From Candidatus Kapaibacterium sp. (GTDB taxonomy: Bacteria > Bacteroidota > Ignavibacteria > Kapaibacteriales > UBA7675), in NCBI GenBank assembly GCA_028284775.1, contig JANQRB010000115.1, positions 1 through 64,000 of the forward strand: a stretch of 64,000 nt of DNA. The letters run 5' to 3'. The translations under genes were made by a program, and so were the position numbers. Below, one piece after another: positions 9,083 through 15,899 of the stretch (position 1 is the stretch's first letter; every line of letters begins with the position of its first letter). A model generated the notes under the pieces. The model was not told the origin of the DNA, did not search any database, and saw only the letters and a program-made list of their open reading frames with translations.

Positions 9083-9766
9083 ATGAAGAAGATATTAAGC
9101 ATATCGATGTTGTTCGCTGCTCTGTCGCTCATAACGGCCTGTCAGCAGCCGCTGGAATTCGATGCCCCGCGATCTCTTGACAGCACTGCGCTGGGCGGCG
9201 CTCCGGCGGAGGAAGAAAGTGAACGAACGGAGCGCCATGTCGATCTGATCGGCACGGAGATATTTGTATCCAACAGTTTGCCGAGCTTTCCCGGCGGCAG
9301 CTCGGGGCCCTGGTTCGTGGATGAATCGGCTCTGATGCTCCAGGCAGGCATCACAACGCGTGCGAACGTCGAATTACTAGATCTTGAACTCGAGATCTCG
9401 CATGAGCAGGATTTCGTGTTTCCCCTGCTGACTGATCCGACGCTGCAGGTTGCGAGCGTCCATCTGACGCTGGAGCCGGTCGCATTTGAATCCGAGGAGC
9501 CCGAGTCGATTGTTCTCAGCAGCGCAGACGGCGACGATGTCGGAATTGAAATCGGTACCGTCGACCTGATGAGCGCTACCTTTCAATCGACGGCAGACTA
9601 CCCGGCGTCGGTCGAGCTCATCCTGCAGCGCAGCTTTGTGATGGACGAGGATAATCAGATCGTCGACGCTGTCATCGGCTTTGCTTTCATTCGCAACGAG
9701 GAAGACATTCCGGGGGCCGCGAATATTATTTTCGAGTTGAATGTGTCTTTTCTGGTATTCTTATGA
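9083..9766 (+). CDS. lipoprotein, first of a paralogous pair in the sigma operon
   Basis: 227 aa from the ATG at 9083, which follows the stop of the barrel gene by 10 bases. The signal peptide MKKILSISMLFAALSLITAC ends in a lipobox with Cys20. Just after it lies QQPLEFDAPRSLDST, matched by QSPLDFDEPRQIDST in the next gene. Both proteins also share a DGD motif followed by a short EIG or DIG segment (ADGDDVGIEIGTVDL here) and a hydrophobic C-terminal end (NVSFLVFL here). No known domain recognised; mostly predicted beta strands. Proposed role: surface or periplasmic partner of the putative trans-envelope anti-sigma factor (inference). Confidence 0.72.
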   Translation: MKKILSISMLFAALSLITACQQPLEFDAPRSLDSTALGGAPAEEESERTERHVDLIGTEIFVSNSLPSFPGGSSGPWFVDESALMLQAGITTRANVELLDLELEISHEQDFVFPLLTDPTLQVASVHLTLEPVAFESEEPESIVLSSADGDDVGIEIGTVDLMSATFQSTADYPASVELILQRSFVMDEDNQIVDAVIGFAFIRNEEDIPGAANIIFELNVSFLVFL

Positions 9767-10488
9767 TAGGGACTATCCGGCGCCATAGAGCATCATCGCT
9801 GTTTAAGAGTGGACTGGCGCCAGCCATTATCATAGCTTGTCTGCTACTGAGCCAGGCCTGTCAGTCGCCCCTGGACTTTGATGAGCCGCGCCAGATCGAC
9901 AGCACAAGCGCAGCCCCCGATACCGAAGAACCCGATGTTAACACGGAAACACTGTATGACCTGCATATTGCTTATGCCGGTCAGTCGATTACTGAAGATG
10001 GTCAGGAAGAGCCTATTCTGGAATTCCCTTACCTGACACTTCCAGATGTTAACGGTAGTGTTTTAGAGGGGATCGTGACGACGTCGGCCAGCACTCAAAC
10101 GCTGTCCTTGAATCTGACCGTGACACATGAGAGCTGGTCGTTGGTTCCTCTTCCTGTCAGTAATCCGCAGCAGATCACGGGTTTTCATCTCGTCATGCCC
10201 GCCGAGCCCTTGACATTTGTGTCGCCTACCCTGGTTAGATTAAATACCGACGACGGCGATGAGGTCTCGTTGGATATCGGCAGCATAGACTTCGGCGGGC
10301 ATGGTTTGCCTGAGATCGAGAGCTATTCCGCAGAATGCCAAATTCTGTTCCAGCGCCAGAAGGAACTCGTCGACGGCGAGTTTGTGGACGTTGTCTCCTG
10401 TTATGTCCAGATCGGTAATACCGAGCCGGTCGACGGCGCTGAAGAGTTTAGTTTTCTGATGACCATGGTTTTTTTCATCCTGTTGTAG
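9763..10488 (+). CDS. lipoprotein, second of the paralogous pair
   Basis: 241 aa. The ATG overlaps the TGA stop of the preceding gene (ATGA at 9763-9766), which points to translational coupling. Lipobox Cys is residue 33 (LLLSQAC); the longer N-region is rich in Arg. It is diverged from its upstream neighbour but shares the post-lipobox motif, the central DDGDEVSLDIGSIDF element and the hydrophobic C-terminus (MVFFILL). The pair looks like an old tandem duplication. Function unknown. Confidence 0.72.
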   Translation: MIGTIRRHRASSLFKSGLAPAIIIACLLLSQACQSPLDFDEPRQIDSTSAAPDTEEPDVNTETLYDLHIAYAGQSITEDGQEEPILEFPYLTLPDVNGSVLEGIVTTSASTQTLSLNLTVTHESWSLVPLPVSNPQQITGFHLVMPAEPLTFVSPTLVRLNTDDGDEVSLDIGSIDFGGHGLPEIESYSAECQILFQRQKELVDGEFVDVVSCYVQIGNTEPVDGAEEFSFLMTMVFFILL

Positions 10489-10549
10489 CCGCAGATTGGA
10501 GTCCGAGTTCAGGTCGGTCAATTCCCCTCGCCATCCCTGAAGCACACTT

Positions 10550-10579
10550 TTGTATTCCGCTCATTAGCGCGTATATTCG
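10550..10579 (+). promoter_or_regulatory. candidate promoter, TTG-N19-TATATTCG
   Basis: TTG at 10550-10552, a 19-base spacer and TATATTCG at 10572-10579. It lies in the gap between the lipoprotein pair and the gene starting at 10640. It resembles the Bacteroidota -33/-7 consensus and matches five other intergenic boxes in this window. Confidence 0.5.
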
Positions 10580-10639
10580 TCGCCGCCCTTACTAAACATT
10601 GTATCTCTGTACCATTGACTCCCCAGCGGAGCGACCGCC

Positions 10640-11308
10640 GTGAAGATGGAGCCTCCCAGAATTGGCCTGCAAGTGGTCGTCGGGCTGACGATTCTTATGT
10701 TGTCCTTCGCAAGCATGACGGCGCAGCAATGGAGCCGCCGGCACAGCCTCGGCGATTATCTTGACCGCTTCGAGCTGAACTACGGTCTGGATTTCCAATG
10801 TTTCGACATCGACGCCCGCAGTCCGGCGCAGCAACAAAGCAACACGGGCATCACGAGCTCGCAGCTTCTTATACAGCCCGCCCTTGGTATTGCCTGGAAT
10901 GTTCCTCTGTACTTTGCCGGCGAAGACCTCGCTGTCGCCGTCAGTCCGGCCCTGCAGCTGAGTCTGGGCCGCAGGATGGAGGACCCCGATACTTTTGAAG
11001 GTTATTGCATCAACGGGGAAGACAGTTTCGGTTTCGGTACACTGGGGCTGCCGATACTGCTGACGCTGCGCCATGGCGCTGAAGCGGAATACAAACGGCG
11101 CTCGTCAATCGGAGCGGCGGCGGGCTTTGGCCTGCAAACCATCTGGCAGATCGGCACTTCCAGCTTTGTCCTGGCTCCCGCGATTGCGGCGGAGTTTGCC
11201 TTCGGTAAACGCGGCGCTGTTAAGCTGCGTCTCCTGCGCAGCTTTGCGGCAGCTCTTAACCCTGTCACCGATGTATCCGCTACTACCCTTACACTAAGCA
11301 TTCATTAG
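10640..11308 (+). CDS. probable outer-membrane beta-barrel protein
   Basis: 222 aa from a GTG that has GGAG about nine bases upstream; an ATG two codons later is the alternative start. A signal peptide runs to about residue 28 (SMTAQ/Q). The remainder has alternating amphipathic strands (PALGIAWNVPLYF, AVAVSPALQLSLG, FGTLGLPILLTLRHG, SSFVLAPAIAAEFAFG), typical of an eight-strand-like barrel of the porin or OmpW size class. It ends two bases before the helicase ATG, so the two are probably co-transcribed, though their functions look unrelated. Confidence 0.65.
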   Translation: MKMEPPRIGLQVVVGLTILMLSFASMTAQQWSRRHSLGDYLDRFELNYGLDFQCFDIDARSPAQQQSNTGITSSQLLIQPALGIAWNVPLYFAGEDLAVAVSPALQLSLGRRMEDPDTFEGYCINGEDSFGFGTLGLPILLTLRHGAEAEYKRRSSIGAAAGFGLQTIWQIGTSSFVLAPAIAAEFAFGKRGAVKLRLLRSFAAALNPVTDVSATTLTLSIH

Positions 11309-11310
11309 CG

Positions 11311-14292
11311 ATGACCAAGTCCCGTTTACCTGCCGCTCCCGACTCCGCCGCGCATATCTTTGCCTACCTGCGGGATTGTTTTAAGGCCGACAACCGCGCG
11401 TCGACCCTATGGAGCGTGTTGAAACTTGATAAATCCGACAAGGTCATTTTTCTGGAAGGCGAAGAGCTGCTCCTGAGCGGGCTTGTGCAGGCGCTGCCCA
11501 TGCAGCAGGAATTGGAATCCGAGGCGATGCGCGCCAAGGCCTGGGTTCAGCGCGGAGAAAAGAACCTGATCTATGCCTCGTTTTTTGTTGTCGGCGCCCA
11601 TGTCGAGCACATGGGCAAAAAAATCCCTTTGTGCGCTCCAATCTTTCTTTACCCGGCAAAAATAAGGGAGGAACAGGAACTGACCGTCAGTCTTGAAGAA
11701 CGTACACTTAACTTTCCTCTCATCGAACTGCTCTGCGGCGATAGTGACTACGCGATGGACTGCGCCGCGCAGATCGCCGAACAATTGCCGCCCGGCAGAC
11801 TGGAATTCGCGGAAGCCGGACGACTGGCGGATATTTTGCGCGAGACGTCGCCCCACCTGGATTGTGATCCTCTTTACCTGTATCCGGAGCTACAGAGCGA
11901 AGCGGCGCTACGCAAAAGGGCGGCTGCTCGTAAACAGGGGATGTCCGTCCTGCCCGGCGGAGCGCTGGCGCTTGTTAAAAAATCGCGTGACTCGCGCGGG
12001 ATACTTAACGAGCTTACGATGATGGGCGCGTCCTCCGTCTATTCGCCGCCCCTGGCTGTCACTCTGGGCCGCGCGCCGAGCAAGAGCAAAGAAGAAGCCG
12101 CCGACATCGAAGTGCGAAACGTTCCGGCGATTTTGAGCAGCGCGCAGAGCGCAATCCTGGATTCCGCCGCGCGCAATCCCTTGAGCCTGGTGATCGGTCC
12201 GCCCGGCACCGGCAAGTCATTCACGATCGCGGCCATCGCGCTGGAGCATCTGAGCCGGGGGCAGTCCGTCCTGATCGTATCGAAAATGAATCATGCCGTG
12301 GACGTCGTGGGGGCGAAAATTGAAGAACAATTACAAAGCGGCGATGTCGTGATGCGGGGTGGCCGCAAGGACTACCGCAAACGATTGGTGGCACGCTTCA
12401 ATGACTGGCTGCACGGCGGGGAACACAATGTGGAAGCGCTTGAAAGGCAGATCCTTCAGTTGGATGAAGACATCGAGGCGCTTAACAGCCGGATCGCCAT
12501 GCTCGAAAAAAAGTTTAGCTCCATGAATGCCGCCGAGAACAAACGCGCGGCCTACCTGGCGGCGGACGAAGGAATCGTCCCTGCATCCACCGGGTCGCAG
12601 GAGCTGCTGCCGGCCTGGCTGCACCGCTTTGTCCTGCCCTGGGTACGCTTTCGCGCCAGACGGGAAACGCCCCAATGGAGCGTGCTGGCCGAGCTGGAAT
12701 CCTGCATGAACAGGCGGCATGCGCTCATCGTGCAGCGTATCATGCTTCAGAATAAGCTGCGCGTCAGCTTTGCGCTCCGCTATCATCGTCGGGATATTGT
12801 TAACTTTCGCAAATCTCTGACGGCCCGCAGCGAACACAACCAGCAGCGCTACCTCAGCTCGGTCGATAAATCTGCGATTATCGACACATTTCCCGTCTGG
12901 CTGGTAAACCTCAGCGATCTGAATGAAGTACTGCCGCTGAAAGAGGAACTTTTTGATGTTGTCATCATCGATGAAGCGACCCAGTGTGATATCGCCGCGG
13001 CACTGCCGGCCATGCAGCGCGGGCGGCGGGCTGTTATAGTCGGCGACCCGCGGCAACTGCGCTTCATCTCTTTTTTGTCGCGTGACCGACAGGCCCTGAT
13101 CGCCAAGCGGCACGGTCTCAACGCCGACGAGACACAGCTCTTCAATTACCGTGAAAACAGCATTCTTGACCTCATGGACGAAAGCATCAGTGACCAACGG
13201 CAGGTGATTCCCCTGGGCGAGCATTTTCGCAGCGTCCCGTCCATAATAAGATTCAGCAACCGGGAGTTCTACCGCGACTCGCTGCGCATTATGACGGAGA
13301 GGCCGCATGAAGTTGCAGCGTTTTGCGGTGTACAGACGCGTATCGTGGCTGGACGCCGGCGCAGGAACGGTGTCAACACCGAGGAGGCAGAGGCATTGAT
13401 CGCGGAAGTTAAACAGCTCATTGAAAACCAGCGTTTCTTTAATGCCGCTGCGTCTTATTCGATCGGTATCCTCTCGCCCTTCCGCGATCAGGTGGACTTT
13501 TTGCGCGCCGAGCTGCTTAAACAAATTCCCACATCGCTATTGGAAAGACATAAAGTAATGATCGGTACCTCTCATACCTTTCAGGGTGAAGAGCGCGATG
13601 TGATGTTTCTCTCTTTTGCCGTTTGCGGGCAGACTTCACATGCCGCACATTACTTTCTGAACAAAGCCGATGTGTTTAATGTAGCAGTGACGCGTGCGCG
13701 CTTAGGGCAAATGGTGTATACTTCACAGCCGGCGGATGCGATTAAACAGGACACTTTACTTAAGAAGTACCTGTTGGCGATTAGTGATGCAGGCGAGGAG
13801 CAGATGCCGGATGCCGATCATCCTCAGGATAAGTTCTTGAATCGCGTTTGCGATGAGTTAGAAAAGCTGGAGCTGCGCTATTATAAGGCGTATCCGATTG
13901 CCGGTATCATAATAGATATTGTGTTGGAACGAAACGGCCTGTGTTACGGCATTGACTTGATCGGTTTCCCGGGCGCCTTTCAATCGCGTATTTCGCTTGA
14001 ACGTTTTCGACTGTTGCAGCGCGCCGGGCTGTCGATTTTTCCGCTGCCCTTTTCAAAGTGGACATTAGAGCGGGACCGCTGTTTACAAGACTTGAAACGC
14101 TTTATTCATTACGACGACTTGCCCCGCGACGCCAAGGGAGCGCTACGCAGTGCCGGGAAGGGAGACGACAATCAAATGACAGCCACCCTGGGTGAAGGAG
14201 TTTCATATTTGTATAAGTATCCCGGCAGTGACGACGGAGAGAACATTGTTTACAGACTCTCAGATGATGACGAATCCAGGCAGGCAAAGTAG
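11311..14292 (+). CDS. Upf1-like superfamily 1 helicase with C-terminal nuclease-like domain
   Basis: 993 aa. Walker A GPPGTGKS has Lys302; a coiled-coil insertion follows (about 375-420); Walker B IIDEAT is at 552-557; motif III GDPRQL, motif IV GEHFRS, motif V GTSHTFQGEE and motif VI VAVTRAR (ends at 797) are all present, as in the Upf1/Dna2-type group. The N-terminal 250 residues (CAPIFLYP, LNFPLIELLCG) recall the DUF4011-type region of other bacterial Upf1-like helicases. Near the C-terminus, IIIDIVLERNG then YGIDLIG (Asp869, Asp882) fits a VSR/PD-(D/E)XK nuclease fold, with Asp in place of the more usual Glu. Such fusions occur both as repair enzymes and in defence islands; no other defence gene lies nearby. 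Confidence 0.82.
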   Translation: MTKSRLPAAPDSAAHIFAYLRDCFKADNRASTLWSVLKLDKSDKVIFLEGEELLLSGLVQALPMQQELESEAMRAKAWVQRGEKNLIYASFFVVGAHVEHMGKKIPLCAPIFLYPAKIREEQELTVSLEERTLNFPLIELLCGDSDYAMDCAAQIAEQLPPGRLEFAEAGRLADILRETSPHLDCDPLYLYPELQSEAALRKRAAARKQGMSVLPGGALALVKKSRDSRGILNELTMMGASSVYSPPLAVTLGRAPSKSKEEAADIEVRNVPAILSSAQSAILDSAARNPLSLVIGPPGTGKSFTIAAIALEHLSRGQSVLIVSKMNHAVDVVGAKIEEQLQSGDVVMRGGRKDYRKRLVARFNDWLHGGEHNVEALERQILQLDEDIEALNSRIAMLEKKFSSMNAAENKRAAYLAADEGIVPASTGSQELLPAWLHRFVLPWVRFRARRETPQWSVLAELESCMNRRHALIVQRIMLQNKLRVSFALRYHRRDIVNFRKSLTARSEHNQQRYLSSVDKSAIIDTFPVWLVNLSDLNEVLPLKEELFDVVIIDEATQCDIAAALPAMQRGRRAVIVGDPRQLRFISFLSRDRQALIAKRHGLNADETQLFNYRENSILDLMDESISDQRQVIPLGEHFRSVPSIIRFSNREFYRDSLRIMTERPHEVAAFCGVQTRIVAGRRRRNGVNTEEAEALIAEVKQLIENQRFFNAAASYSIGILSPFRDQVDFLRAELLKQIPTSLLERHKVMIGTSHTFQGEERDVMFLSFAVCGQTSHAAHYFLNKADVFNVAVTRARLGQMVYTSQPADAIKQDTLLKKYLLAISDAGEEQMPDADHPQDKFLNRVCDELEKLELRYYKAYPIAGIIIDIVLERNGLCYGIDLIGFPGAFQSRISLERFRLLQRAGLSIFPLPFSKWTLERDRCLQDLKRFIHYDDLPRDAKGALRSAGKGDDNQMTATLGEGVSYLYKYPGSDDGENIVYRLSDDDESRQAK

Positions 14293-14413
14293 ATCCTGTT
14301 CGCTTATGATGTCCATCAATCCGACCCCGCTCGACGCGGCGGGCAAGCCGGTCGATTGAAGAATCGACCTCAGCGCTTTGCTTCGCGTATTTTTTGGGAA
14401 TTAACCTTCCGAT

Positions 14414-14448
14414 AACGAGGCCCTCTCTTGAGTTGAGAGAGCCTCGTT
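14414..14448. terminator. bidirectional hairpin between convergent genes
   Basis: AACGAGG (14414-14420) pairs with CCTCGTT (14442-14448), and CTCTCT (14423-14428) pairs with AGAGAG (14436-14441); two C bulge out and the loop is seven bases. It lies between the helicase stop at 14292 and the Cys-rich protein stop at 14479. The T-tract is only three bases, so efficiency is uncertain. Confidence 0.6.
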
Positions 14449-14478
14449 TCGAAAGGCGGCAAGAAAAGTCGTTTCCTG

Positions 14479-15372
14479 CTATCGTCTTAGCACGAACGCA
14501 GCCGAAAGCATTGCTCCACCGCTGCGAACTTTTACGAAATATATCCCGTCCACCAGATCCGCTACATCTACCTGCGCTTCCAATGCACCAGCCACGCTGC
14601 GCAGAGTGCCGGCCCTGAGCACCGTCTTTCCGAAAGCATCATAAATACTGAATGTCATCGCAGCAGCGCCTGCGCCCGGGACGCGCAGTCTGATATGATC
14701 GCGGGCCGGATTTGGGACTATCAGGAGCGCGTTGTCTTCTGCGGCTGCTCCGAACTCGTCCAACGCGCTTCCGCGTTTGCTGTACTGCGAGGGCAGGGCG
14801 CCGCACATGGCTTGGCAGCCCGCGCTGCTCGAGCATTGAAGCGAAGCTCCGGAAACACTCAATTGCTCAATGGAACGCGTAGCGTTGCTCGACAGGCATA
14901 CTTTGTAGATCGCGGTACAGCAGGCACCGGTACACGGAATGTAGCTGCGAATTTGGGGCAGACCGCCTTCCTGCCAACAGGCCGGAATCACGACGCGCCA
15001 GTCCTGCCGACAAGCTCCGGCCGAGGGTAGCGGAAAGCGCATCGGGTTGTCCAGCAATAGCTGGCCGATCGCCTGCCCGAAGATATTGTAGAAGCCGCAA
15101 ACAAGGTCGCAGGTGCCGCTTAAAGGCACAAGTCTGGTAATCTGAACTTCATGGAGATTTGCACAAGTATTGTGGCGTGAGCAGTATTCGACCTGGAAAT
15201 TGCAGGTAGCGGAAGCACAGGTGACCTGCGCCGTTGTAACATCGCATTGCCAGGGAATGTAATCGCAGATCGGCTTACAGATTAAAGTTGACCCCTGAGC
15301 GATTGCGCCAGCCGCCGTCATCAAAGAAATTGCGATACAGCATACTAAACTGCGAGACAGAGTTTTCTTCAT
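14479..15372 (-). CDS. cysteine-rich secreted protein with T9SS sorting domain
   Basis: 297 aa from the ATG at 15372, which has GGAG six bases upstream; the open frame begins four codons earlier. Signal peptide to about residue 25 (GAIAQ/G). The mature region before the sorting domain has about 18 Cys in 170 residues, several paired closely (CKPIC, TGACC, CSSSAGC), suggesting a disulfide-stabilised extracellular fold. Residues about 220-297 (VPNPARDHIRLRV, DLVDGIYFVKVRS) are a type-A T9SS C-terminal sorting domain. No known family recognised for the Cys-rich part. Probably surface-exposed. Confidence 0.75.
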   Translation of the reverse strand: MKKTLSRSLVCCIAISLMTAAGAIAQGSTLICKPICDYIPWQCDVTTAQVTCASATCNFQVEYCSRHNTCANLHEVQITRLVPLSGTCDLVCGFYNIFGQAIGQLLLDNPMRFPLPSAGACRQDWRVVIPACWQEGGLPQIRSYIPCTGACCTAIYKVCLSSNATRSIEQLSVSGASLQCSSSAGCQAMCGALPSQYSKRGSALDEFGAAAEDNALLIVPNPARDHIRLRVPGAGAAAMTFSIYDAFGKTVLRAGTLRSVAGALEAQVDVADLVDGIYFVKVRSGGAMLSAAFVLRR

Positions 15373-15899
15373 CACAAGCTCCATTTAACTGTAGTTGCGG
15401 GTTGGGCAATGCTTTGTCGCGGCACGACGATGTCTTCCGCAATGCTGGCACTGTCCAAACGCTTCGAATTCGGATTGTAAATCAGGAAAAGGACCGACGG
15501 CCGCGATCTACCCGATGCTCTAAATGGGTGGGCTTAGAGCAAACGCTGGCCAAGATAGTTATCTTGAGAGTAAAATGCAATATATTCTGTTGTATTCTGA
15601 AAGTTTGTAGGCCATAAGACCGCAGGATATTTTTTAATTTTTCTGCATTATCGTAAATGTGCTCGGCTGTCTGTTTTGTGTCGCAACTGTTCGAGATCGC
15701 ATCGATGACTAGCGGAATAGCTGTGCAATCGACCGTCAGTTAACTGCCTGTTGAGCGCCCGGCCGCCGGTGTCGAGTCCCTACTGGGCTAAACCTCATCG
15801 GTGGCATCGGATGGCGCCGTCCCGCTTGTCCTCATTGGCCGGTGACGATGCCGTTTTGTCCTATTCGCCCGCACTCTTGTATATTGCGGGCTTTCGATA
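15373..15899. other. divergent intergenic region
   Basis: 527 bases separating the minus-strand Cys-rich gene from the plus-strand peptidase gene. It holds the plus-strand promoter listed at 15856. A minus-strand TATATTGC at 15577-15584 could serve the Cys-rich gene with a leader of about 200 bases. No coding frame convinced me. Confidence 0.45.
15856..15887 (+). promoter_or_regulatory. candidate promoter, TTG-N21-TATATTGC
   Basis: TTG at 15856-15858 within TTTTG, a 21-base spacer and TATATTGC at 15880-15887. The peptidase ATG is 13 bases after the box; if transcription starts about seven bases downstream, the leader is very short, or the true start is the ATG at 15927. Confidence 0.5.

Noticed and set aside
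12331-13524. 397-codon minus-strand frame opposite the helicase
   Set aside because: Lies inside conserved helicase motifs; no protein-like features of its own.
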